Assembly: GCA_913776675.1 (NCBI GenBank)
Contig: CAJYRE010000116.1
Span: forward strand, 1-7,144
Reading direction: 5' to 3'
Length of the DNA stretch: 7,144 nucleotides
Origin: Rhizobiaceae bacterium
GTDB taxonomy: Bacteria; Pseudomonadota; Alphaproteobacteria; Rhizobiales; Rhizobiaceae
Below are positions 1 through 5,349 of this stretch, piece by piece. Under the pieces are notes generated by a model that did not search any database, was not told the DNA's origin, and worked only from the letters and a program-made list of their open reading frames with translations. A program made the translations under genes and the position numbers. Positions within the stretch are counted from its first letter, which is position 1. Every line of letters starts with the position of its first letter.

Positions 1-35
1 ACTTTCGGAAGACATGTCTTAACAGATGAAGGGCC

Positions 36-51
36 GGAATGATACCATTCC
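36..51 (-). terminator. Possible hairpin terminator behind tRNA-Leu
   Basis: GGAATG and CATTCC form a 6-bp stem with a 4-nt loop about 30 nt past the 3' end of the tRNA. Read on the minus strand there is a GC-rich run before it, but only scattered T residues after it and no proper T tract. It is the only stem-loop between the tRNA and the window edge, so it may end or trim the precursor. As an intrinsic terminator it is weak. Confidence 0.3.
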
Positions 52-79
52 CGCCCGCCAGCCGTTTTGCGTTACGTTC

Positions 80-164
<85 letters not shown>

Positions 165-177
165 GATCCATCAGAAC

Positions 178-198
178 TTCATGCAGCATTTGCATGAA
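178..198. repeat. 8-bp inverted repeat in the tRNA-Leu leader
   Basis: TTCATGCA (178-185) and TGCATGAA (191-198) form a perfect 8-bp stem with a 5-nt loop, between the predicted promoter and the mature 5' end of tRNA-Leu. In the precursor this hairpin would end about 13 nt before the RNase P cleavage site. It could shape 5' processing, or it could be a protein-binding dyad. Confidence 0.5.
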
Positions 199-216
199 CC
201 CGCCGGAGCGCGCGTC

Positions 217-244
217 TCTATAGCACCCGTTTTTCAACACGCAA
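217..244 (-). promoter_or_regulatory. Sigma-70-like promoter for tRNA-Leu
   Basis: On the minus strand TTGCGT (244-239) and TATAGA (222-217) are separated by 16 bp. The -10 is preceded by C, giving CTATAG, close to the CTATAT form common in rhizobia. Transcription would begin near 210, leaving a leader of about 45 nt before the mature tRNA 5' end. This is a match by eye only. Confidence 0.5.
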
Positions 245-247
245 AGG

Positions 248-271
248 AAAAATGACAATTGCCTTGCAATT
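248..271 (-). terminator. Weak terminator candidate after the GDYXXLXY gene
   Basis: Read on the minus strand, AATTGC and GCAATT (271-257) form a 6-bp stem with a 3-nt loop. A run of five T (252-248) follows after a 4-nt gap. The stem is short and AT-rich and lies about 90 nt past the stop of the membrane-protein operon, just upstream of the tRNA promoter. The position is right for ending that operon, but the hairpin is weak. Confidence 0.3.
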
Positions 272-358
272 CCTCTGGGTAAAACAGGCCAAAAACAACA
301 AAGAAAATTAAAATCAATCACTTAAAAGAAATCACTCAATGCAGAACGGCGCAAGACA

Positions 359-931
359 TCAAAAATCCGGCTCCTGATAAACTGCCTGGCCATCGACAAA
401 AAGCTGGCGCAACTGCGCTTTTCCACCCTCAGACACCCGCACGGTGACGGTGACATTGCCCTGATTTCGCTTTTGTTCGATGGCGCGCCCCGCACCTTCC
501 GGCACATAAAACCGCTCGATACCATAGCGCACATTCACACCATCATCCTGCGCAAGCTTTGATGAAAGCGACACAGGCTCCGTCAGCAGCACAACACTGC
601 CCGGCTGTACGGGCAAGGGCTTGGTGGACGCCTCCTTGATCACCGCAAAGCCATCTGGAGCAGACACCAGCCGCACATAAAACCGCACCTCCCCGGCATC
701 CGTCGGCGGCTCAACCATCTGATCGCGCCGCAAACGAGAGATCGGATAGGTGAGAATCACATAATCCCCCCTCAACAGATCGCGCGGATCGACTGGCTCG
801 GCTTTGAGACGGATTTCCGTCCCCGTTCGCAGAATATAAGTACGCTCGCCCACCTGATAGCCAATCAGCGCCGTCTGGATGCAGGCCAGAAAAATAGCGG
901 CTGACAGCAATCGAAACAGTGTGTTACGCAT
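359..931 (-). CDS. GDYXXLXY domain membrane-anchored protein
   Basis: The product is 190 aa. The family signature GDYVILTY is at residues 55-62, inside RGDYVILTYPISRL. Residues about 5-25 form one hydrophobic helix that should anchor the protein in the inner membrane with the domain outside. FLAC at 14-17 resembles a lipobox only loosely, so I do not call a lipoprotein. The ATG at 931 was chosen because a GGAG Shine-Dalgarno lies 9 nt upstream; extending the frame further adds only residues from the overlapping upstream gene. The start overlaps the DUF2157 stop by 8 bp (ATGCGTAA), which points to translational coupling. GDYXXLXY and DUF2157 proteins commonly occur as neighbours in proteobacteria. 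Their biochemical role is unknown, so a cell-envelope function is inference. Confidence 0.9.
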   Translation of the reverse strand: MRNTLFRLLSAAIFLACIQTALIGYQVGERTYILRTGTEIRLKAEPVDPRDLLRGDYVILTYPISRLRRDQMVEPPTDAGEVRFYVRLVSAPDGFAVIKEASTKPLPVQPGSVVLLTEPVSLSSKLAQDDGVNVRYGIERFYVPEGAGRAIEQKRNQGNVTVTVRVSEGGKAQLRQLFVDGQAVYQEPDF

Positions 932-2030
932 CACCTGGCACTCCTTTTCCGGCTGCCCTGTGCGCCGACAGCCGTTTTTCAAGACGACTGACGCCGAAGG
1001 CCAGAAGCGCCACCAACACACCGCTGATCATGAAAAAGCCCGAGGTATCCAGCATCGAGTCAATCGTGGCAAAGGCCACATAGATCGTCGCACCGGCAAA
1101 GATCAGATAGGCAATCGCGCGAACCACGCCATCATCACGGCCTTTGATGATCAGCGCGACAACGGACATGATCACAGCCACCAAAGCCAGCACAGCAAGC
1201 GGCAGCCCATCGGGATATTCGAGATGGAGCAGCAGCAGGCCAATCACCGCCAGCAAAAGACTATAGACGCCAGCAAGACGCACCATCTGCCGCTCGTAAA
1301 AATGCGACAGACTCACCCCTGCAAACACCGCAAAGCCACCCACCACGAAAGCCATGGCAAAACCAACCTGCATAGTCTGCACAGACAGCCAGACCAGCCA
1401 TCCCAGCAGAATGAGAAAGGCAGTGTGGCGAACCCGCTCATAGCCCGTCCAGAAAGACAGCACCATGATTAACACCGCAAAACCGGGCGGCAACAGCAGA
1501 GCCTCCCCGGACGGGTTCAAGCCATGGTAATCCAGCACCAGGGTGAGTGTTTTAAGGCAGAGAACGACCACCGAACCCGCCATGACCCCGGATCGGAACA
1601 AGACACAGGACAGTGTGGCCATTGCAATCCAGACATAAAAGATCGCCAGAGGATCGCCTGAAAGGTGATAAAGCTGCCCGACCAGAGCAAGACCGCCGCC
1701 AAAGCTGGCAGCCCCTAAAACCAGCAGCGCCTGCCCTATGGCCCCGCGCCCGTAAGCCAGCGCTACCGCTCCACCCATATGAAAAACCCATATCATCGCA
1801 ATGACAGCCGAGACTTTGAGCAGGCGTGGAATGGCCTGCCAGTTTGCCGCCACCAGCAAAAGAAGGGCTGCGGACAACAACACAGCCGACAGAATCAGCA
1901 AAACACCACCAATGCTGAAACTGGATTTCTGCGCATCATGATCCGTGATTATGGCCTGCGCCTGCTGCTCCGAAATCAAGCCCATGGCAGACCATCGATC
2001 AAGATCTTTCCTTAATCGTGCCCGATACAT
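924..2030 (-). CDS. DUF2157 multi-pass membrane protein
   Basis: The product is 368 aa. The first 37 residues are soluble and charged, as in DUF2157 proteins (MYRARLRKDLDRW, then GLISEQQAQAI). About 12 hydrophobic segments follow, roughly at 39-62, 70-92, 97-118, 127-145, 148-167, 181-195, 204-219, 222-242, 252-270, 276-295, 302-322 and 330-349. The motif GQLYHLSGDP at 118-127, between helices 3 and 4, is typical of the family. The tail is short and basic. The ATG at 2030 has a purine-rich AAAGGGGG directly upstream and matches the family N-terminus; an in-frame ATG at 2138 would add 36 residues that do not look like DUF2157. It is the first gene of a two-gene operon with the GDYXXLXY gene and is divergent from the small RNA. 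No enzymatic function is known for the family. Confidence 0.9.
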   Translation of the reverse strand: MYRARLRKDLDRWSAMGLISEQQAQAIITDHDAQKSSFSIGGVLLILSAVLLSAALLLLVAANWQAIPRLLKVSAVIAMIWVFHMGGAVALAYGRGAIGQALLVLGAASFGGGLALVGQLYHLSGDPLAIFYVWIAMATLSCVLFRSGVMAGSVVVLCLKTLTLVLDYHGLNPSGEALLLPPGFAVLIMVLSFWTGYERVRHTAFLILLGWLVWLSVQTMQVGFAMAFVVGGFAVFAGVSLSHFYERQMVRLAGVYSLLLAVIGLLLLHLEYPDGLPLAVLALVAVIMSVVALIIKGRDDGVVRAIAYLIFAGATIYVAFATIDSMLDTSGFFMISGVLVALLAFGVSRLEKRLSAHRAAGKGVPGDA

Positions 2031-2280
2031 GCCACCCCCTTTGTGCCGTGCCAGCACCCTGATCCATTCCTGAGAAAAACAAAAGCCTTGAGTGGCAAAC
2101 CGCACCTGAAAGGCAATTTGATCCGCAAGCGTCTGCACCTAACATGACATGCGGACAATGCATACCTTCCATGAAATTATCGCACTGCACAAAACCCTAA
2201 AATCAGGTAGTATCACATCAACAGCAAACGAGAGGCCCAACGGCCCCGAACGCTGAAAGGCGATGATCGCCACACAGGTT

Positions 2281-2400
2281 TCGACGCAGCATCCTCCTCC
2301 TCCCGGTGCGCGTCGACAGGTCTGACAAGCTCCTCCCAATTGTCAGCCACCTTAAATGACGCCCACCGGACCTCCTCCCCCGGTGGGCGTTATTGTTTTC
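2281..2400 (+). ncRNA. Three-hairpin anti-Shine-Dalgarno sRNA (alpha-r14/NfeR1 or cuckoo type)
   Basis: Three consecutive stem-loops each expose an anti-Shine-Dalgarno motif. Hairpin 1: TCGACGC (2281-2287) pairs with GCGTCGA (2310-2316), with inner pairs, and a loop in CCTCCTCCTCCC (2293-2304). Hairpin 2: CTGACAA (2322-2328) pairs with TTGTCAG (2340-2346), with loop GCTCCTCCCAA. Hairpin 3: an 11-bp perfect stem (2359-2369 with 2380-2390), loop ACCTCCTCCC, and a T-rich tail to 2399 make it the intrinsic terminator. Rhizobial alpha-r14 RNAs such as NfeR1 are trans-acting RNAs with repeated anti-SD loops and are of similar length; Rhodobacter CcsR RNAs share the CCUCCUCCC motif. The likely role is base-pairing with ribosome binding sites of many mRNAs. 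The 5' end is unresolved: a -10-like TAGTAT at 2208-2213 would give about 180 nt, whereas a start near 2277 would give about 120 nt. Family membership is inferred from structure and motif only. Confidence 0.85.
2359..2399 (+). terminator. Rho-independent terminator of the sRNA
   Basis: An 11-bp perfect GC-rich stem (ACGCCCACCGG with CCGGTGGGCGT) encloses a 10-nt loop and is followed by TTATTGTTTT. The loop carries the third anti-SD motif, so the terminator doubles as a regulatory hairpin. Confidence 0.85.
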
Positions 2401-2815
2401 ACACAAGCGATCTTTCGATGCTTTGGTGTACACGGCACAAGCCGGGATATTTTGCCTTTAAATCGACTTAATTGGCCAAATTTCGAGGGCATCCTCCAAG
2501 AATCCTGCGCGTGCGAATCGTGTATGAACGATTGCGGATGTCGCTATCCGATCCATCCCCACTGTGAACAACATCGCCTTGTGCGGTCATTCTGCGCGCT
2601 TTGCTTTTACACTCAAAGCAGCATCACATCTGCCAAACCGGCCCAAAACCACAGCCGTGATGGCGCGCAAAACACGTATATGGATCACAAAATGATCGAC
2701 AACGCCTGCCGACACTGACCACCCCATCGAAATCGTAAATTTCTGCTCTTAAAATAGTCAAAGATTTACGAAATGGAAATACGCCATGCACAGAAAGCAT
2801 AGGTGACATCCAACA
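2401..2815. other. Non-coding stretch between sRNA and first DUF1127 gene
   Basis: About 400 bp without a convincing gene. Open frames here have no recognisable domain, no good ribosome binding site and unusual composition, such as Cys/Trp-rich or His/Cys-rich translations. The stretch contains small dyads: TTGGCCAA at 2472-2479, CGGAT/ATCCG at 2535-2550, GCTTTG/CAAAGC at 2598-2619, and a wider inverted repeat at 2733-2771. It is probably regulatory or a long untranslated leader; none of it is decoded here. Confidence 0.5.
2733..2771. repeat. Separated 8-bp inverted repeat upstream of DUF1127 gene 1
   Basis: TCGTAAAT (2733-2740) and ATTTACGA (2764-2771) are perfect inverted arms, 31 bp centre to centre (about three helical turns), in an AT-rich patch about 140 bp before the first DUF1127 start. 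The spacing would suit a dimeric or looping regulator. No regulator is identified. Confidence 0.35.
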
Positions 2816-2821
2816 TTGGCT

Positions 2822-2851
2822 CTTCATAAGCCATGCGGCAGCGCATATATT
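2822..2851 (+). promoter_or_regulatory. Candidate promoter of DUF1127 gene 1, RpoH-like
   Basis: CTTCAT (2822-2827) and CGCATAT (2842-2848) lie 14 bp apart. This resembles the alphaproteobacterial RpoH pattern of CTTGAA and CCCATnT, with a mismatch in each element. The same place also offers the sigma-70-like -10 TATATT at 2846-2851. Transcription would begin near 2858, about 50 nt before the start codon. Confidence 0.35.
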
Positions 2852-2910
2852 CCAATCATCAAATGAGGGCTGGCGGATGTGCCAGCAAAACGCTGAAACG
2901 AGGCACCACC

Positions 2911-3060
2911 ATGAACCTGACCCGCACACTCACCAACTGGCGCAAATATCGTCAGACCGTATCTGAACTCGGCCGCATGTCGGACCGCGAATTGCACGAT
3001 CTCGGCATTGGCCGCAGCGAAATTCGCAGCGTTGCCCGTCACGCTGTTAACGAGCGCTAA
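2911..3060 (+). CDS. DUF1127 small protein 1
   Basis: The product is 49 aa. It contains the whole DUF1127 core: an N-terminal helix with NWRKYRQT (residues 9-16), then SELGRMSDRELHDLGIGRSEI (18-38), matching the pattern eLxxLsdreLxDIGisRsdI. It is basic and has no signal peptide or membrane segment. The ATG at 2911 has GAGG (2900-2903) 7 nt upstream; a start at 2833 in the same frame would add 26 residues unlike the family. DUF1127 proteins are short arginine-rich proteins; characterised alphaproteobacterial members, such as CcaF1 of Rhodobacter, bind RNA and affect sRNA and mRNA turnover. An RNA-related role is therefore plausible but inferred. About 22 of 42 aligned residues match the second copy. 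The gene has its own terminator. Confidence 0.93.
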   Translation: MNLTRTLTNWRKYRQTVSELGRMSDRELHDLGIGRSEIRSVARHAVNER

Positions 3061-3070
3061 GATACGAGAC

Positions 3071-3089
3071 TATAAGGTCTTACCTTATA
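3071..3089 (+). other. Hairpin just after the DUF1127-1 stop codon
   Basis: TATAAGGT (3071-3078) and ACCTTATA (3082-3089) form a perfect 8-bp stem with a 3-nt loop, 10 nt after the stop codon and 15 nt before the terminator stem. The 3' untranslated region is therefore two hairpins in tandem, which could protect the short mRNA or release a small 3' RNA. The function is inferred. Confidence 0.5.
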
Positions 3090-3104
3090 TAGCGGCATTC
3101 AAAG

Positions 3105-3129
3105 AACCTCCCTTCGGGGAGGTTTTTTT
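3105..3129 (+). terminator. Rho-independent terminator of DUF1127 gene 1
   Basis: AACCTCCC (3105-3112), a TTCG tetraloop and GGGAGGTT (3117-3124) form a strong stem, running into seven T residues (3123-3129). The 5' arm contains CCTCCC, the same kind of motif as in the sRNA loops, here paired with a Shine-Dalgarno-like GGGAGG. Confidence 0.93.
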
Positions 3130-3475
3130 GCGTTATGCATTATAAAAGACGCAAAAGCATGTCGTAGCGAGCAGGATGAAACGCGACATGGCTTACAGCG
3201 CCTCTCACCATAGATGGCGCACAAAGGTTCACTGTAGCACTTTGTAATCTGCTGCATAATTCCCCGCCTCCCTCCCCAACAAAAGTCAGCCATGCGTCGA
3301 ATGCGATGATCGTTTGTTTGCGCTGCATCAAATCGATCTGCCAATCATGGCAGTCGCTGTTTAAAACGGGCAAAAAGCTGCCTTTTCAGAGCGCAAAATC
3401 TGCTCAAACAGCCATCATGGCCTAAATATGAAGCAACCACCTGCACAAATGCATAGCAGTCGCTCAATTATTGCA
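3130..3475. other. Non-coding stretch between the two DUF1127 genes
   Basis: About 345 bp without a supportable gene. Reading frames on the minus strand have no recognisable domain. It contains a wide dyad, CATGTCG (3158-3164) with CGACATG (3184-3190), and a C-rich tract at 3262-3277 that is G-rich on the minus strand. I can assign no function beyond holding upstream control sequence for the second DUF1127 gene. Confidence 0.45.
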
Positions 3476-3505
3476 CTGTCACAATTCAGTGTTCGGGCGT
3501 ATAAC
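3476..3505 (+). promoter_or_regulatory. Candidate sigma-70 promoter of DUF1127 gene 2
   Basis: CTGTCA (3476-3481) and TATAAC (3500-3505) are separated by 18 bp and match the consensus at four and five of six positions. The predicted start near 3512 gives a leader of about 60 nt containing two small hairpins, at 3523-3536 and 3545-3561. Confidence 0.45.
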
Positions 3506-3544
3506 CATCACCAAGAGCTGAGGCGGAGCAAACCGCAAGATCAG

Positions 3545-3561
3545 CAAACAAAGAATGTTTG
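3545..3561 (+). promoter_or_regulatory. Leader hairpin abutting the DUF1127-2 ribosome binding site
   Basis: CAAACA (3545-3550) and TGTTTG (3556-3561) form a 6-bp AT-rich stem with loop AAGAA. The last paired base is the first G of the GAGGA Shine-Dalgarno (3561-3565), which is 7 nt before the ATG. The stem may modulate ribosome access or simply delimit the site. Confidence 0.4.
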
Positions 3562-3572
3562 AGGAAAACACC

Positions 3573-3716
3573 ATGAACCCGATCCGCATTGCAAAAAACT
3601 GGATGAGCTATCGTCGTACGATTTCCGAGCTGGGCAACCTGTCCAACCAGACCCTGTCTGACATCGGCATCACACGTTACGAAATCCGCAACATCGCAAG
3701 CCGTTCTTTCCGTTAA
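3573..3716 (+). CDS. DUF1127 small protein 2
   Basis: The product is 47 aa and consists only of the DUF1127 core: NWMSYRRT (residues 9-16), then SELGNLSNQTLSDIGITRYEI (18-38). It ends in the basic tail RNIASRSFR. ATG 3573 has the strong Shine-Dalgarno GAGGA at 3561-3565. Compared with the first copy, the usual acidic 'sDreL' is replaced by NQTL, so the two paralogues have diverged at the surface of the second helix. This suggests distinct partners rather than dosage. It stands alone between its own promoter-like sequence and its own terminator, just upstream of trmFO. A role in RNA binding or turnover is inferred from characterised DUF1127 members, not shown here. Confidence 0.93.
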   Translation: MNPIRIAKNWMSYRRTISELGNLSNQTLSDIGITRYEIRNIASRSFR

Positions 3717-3742
3717 TATAAAGCCTTGGCTTGTCTGTCTTG

Positions 3743-3766
3743 ACGGCACCACGCGGTGCCGTTTTT
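3743..3766 (+). terminator. Rho-independent terminator of DUF1127 gene 2
   Basis: ACGGCACC (3743-3750), loop ACGC, and GGTGCCGT (3755-3762) form a perfect 8-bp stem followed by TTTTT. It should insulate trmFO from the DUF1127 transcript. Confidence 0.93.
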
Positions 3767-3832
3767 GATTCTGGGGTTATGTTTTGCCGCATCTGCCATT
3801 GCTGCGCGGAATTGAAAATATGACGTGTTTGA

Positions 3833-3849
3833 CGATTGGAAGCCAATCG
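3833..3849 (+). promoter_or_regulatory. Dyad in the trmFO upstream region
   Basis: CGATTGG (3833-3839) and CCAATCG (3843-3849) are perfect 7-bp inverted arms with a 3-nt gap, ending 22 nt before the trmFO start codon. In RNA this is a compact hairpin in front of the ribosome binding site; in DNA it could be an operator. I could not place a convincing trmFO promoter. Confidence 0.4.
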
Positions 3850-3871
3850 CAGGCGTGATAAAGAGCGCGCC

Positions 3872-5332
3872 ATGACCCAAAACAGCTCTTTTTCTCCTAT
3901 TCACATCATTGGCGGCGGCCTCGCCGGTTCTGAAGCTGCCTGGCAAATTGCACAGGCTGGCGTGCCTGTTATTTTGCACGAGATGCGCGGTGTGCGCGGC
4001 ACAGATGCGCATCAAACTGATGGCCTTGCCGAGCTTGTCTGCTCCAACTCTTTCCGCTCGGATGATGCCACCGCCAATGCGGTGGGCGTCATCCATGCAG
4101 AAATGCGCTTGGCCGGCTCGCTGATCATGGCTTGCGCCGACCGACATCAGGTTCCAGCCGGTGGCGCGCTGGCTGTGGACAGAGATGGCTTCTCCAACGC
4201 AGTCACGCAAGCCATTCATGAACACCCTCTCATCACCGTGGTCCGTGAAGAAATCGACGGACTTCCGCCGAAAGAATGGGATCTCACCATCATTGCATCC
4301 GGCCCGCTAACGTCACCGGCGCTGGCTGAAGGTATTCGTCAGGAAACCGGAGCCGATGCGCTGGCGTTTTTTGATGCCATTGCCCCGATTGTGCATCGTG
4401 ACAGCATCAATATGGACATTTGCTGGTATCAATCGCGCTATGACAAGGTTGGCCCCGGCGGCACCGGCAAGGATTATATCAACTGCCCTCTGGATGAAGC
4501 CCAGTATAACGCCTTTATTGATGCGCTGATTGCAGGTGATGCCGTTGGCTTCAAGGAATGGGAAGGCACACCCTATTTTGATGGTTGCCTGCCCATTGAA
4601 GTCATGGCCGAGCGGGGACGCGAAACCCTGCGCCACGGCCCCATGAAGCCCATGGGCCTGACCAATGCGCATAACCCATCGGTCAAGGCCTATGCCGTGG
4701 TGCAATTGCGCCAGGACAACGCCTTGGGCACACTTTACAACATGGTTGGTTTTCAAACCAAGCTGCGTTACGGCGCACAGGCCGAAATTTTTCGCATGAT
4801 CCCCGGTTTGGAAAATGCCGAATTTGCCCGCTTGGGCGGATTGCACCGCAACACCTATATCAATTCGCCCATTCTGCTTGATCCATCTCTGACGTTGAAA
4901 ACGCGGCCCGGCCTGCGGTTTGCGGGGCAGATCACCGGCTGCGAAGGTTATGTGGAAAGTGCATCTATTGGCTTGCTGGCCGGTCGCTTCGCTGCCGCTG
5001 AACGTAAGGGCGAAGCCATCAGCCTGCCCCCGGCCACAACAGCATTGGGTGCCTTGCTCAACCATATCACTGGCGGTCATATTGTCTCGGATGACGAGCC
5101 GGGCAAGCGCTCGTTTCAGCCAATGAACATCAACTTTGGCCTTTTTCCGGACCTGGAGCCCGGCTCCATCGTTAAGCCCGAAGGGGTGAAGCGCTTCCGT
5201 GGCAAAGACAAGACCGTGATGAAACGACAGCTCATGTGTGCCAGAGCGCTGGCAGATTGCAGAGAATGGCTCGGTCTGCCACCTGCGCCAGTGATGATTG
5301 ACGCAGAGCCGCAAGAGCAAGCAGCATCATAA
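3872..5332 (+). CDS. trmFO: tRNA (uracil-54-C5)-methyltransferase, folate/FAD-dependent
   Basis: The product is 486 aa. TrmFO makes 5-methyluridine at position 54 in the T loop of tRNAs in the cytoplasm, taking the methylene group from 5,10-methylenetetrahydrofolate and reducing it with FADH2. The N-terminal dinucleotide-binding motif GGGLAGSE is at 14-21. [10 protein letters not shown] holds Cys57 and FDGCLPIE holds Cys239, which correspond to the two functionally important cysteines of characterised TrmFO proteins. Further family blocks are [14 protein letters not shown] (202-215), MVGFQTKL and [15 protein letters not shown]. The length is normal for alphaproteobacterial members. ATG 3872 has AAGAG (3861-3865) 6 nt upstream; an in-frame TTG at 3836 lies in a hairpin and is unlikely. 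The gene is transcribed alone after the DUF1127-2 terminator and is convergent with the next gene, with 17 bp between the stops. Confidence 0.97.
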   Translation: MTQNSSFSPIHIIGGGLAGSEAAWQIAQAGVPVILHEMRGVRGTDAHQTDGLAELVCSNSFRSDDATANAVGVIHAEMRLAGSLIMACADRHQVPAGGALAVDRDGFSNAVTQAIHEHPLITVVREEIDGLPPKEWDLTIIASGPLTSPALAEGIRQETGADALAFFDAIAPIVHRDSINMDICWYQSRYDKVGPGGTGKDYINCPLDEAQYNAFIDALIAGDAVGFKEWEGTPYFDGCLPIEVMAERGRETLRHGPMKPMGLTNAHNPSVKAYAVVQLRQDNALGTLYNMVGFQTKLRYGAQAEIFRMIPGLENAEFARLGGLHRNTYINSPILLDPSLTLKTRPGLRFAGQITGCEGYVESASIGLLAGRFAAAERKGEAISLPPATTALGALLNHITGGHIVSDDEPGKRSFQPMNINFGLFPDLEPGSIVKPEGVKRFRGKDKTVMKRQLMCARALADCREWLGLPPAPVMIDAEPQEQAAS

Positions 5333-5349
5333 ATCCATGATGGCCCGGA

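Noticed and set aside
932..1021. Longer form of the GDYXXLXY protein starting at 1021
   Set aside because: The added residues come from the overlapping DUF2157 gene in another frame; ATG 931 has a Shine-Dalgarno and gives the usual N-terminal helix.
2031..2138. Longer form of the DUF2157 protein starting at 2138
   Set aside because: The extra 36 residues do not resemble the family, and the ATG at 2030 has a good purine-rich ribosome binding site.
2293..2379. The repeated CTCCTCCC runs as a tandem repeat or CRISPR-like array
   Set aside because: The units differ in flanks and spacing, and each sits in the loop of its own stem, which fits one structured RNA and not an array.
2356..2718. Open frame of 120 codons starting inside the sRNA terminator
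   Set aside because: Its start is within the terminator stem, so it would not be on a normal transcript; the translation is Cys-rich and matches nothing known to me.
3369..3386. GGCA-N6-TGCC followed by TTTT as a terminator
   Set aside because: The stem is only 4 bp, and no gene ends just before it on the plus strand.
4313..5320. Open frame of 335 codons on the minus strand opposite trmFO
   Set aside because: It lies wholly antisense to a highly conserved trmFO, has no recognisable domain, and its length is explained by the codon pattern of trmFO.
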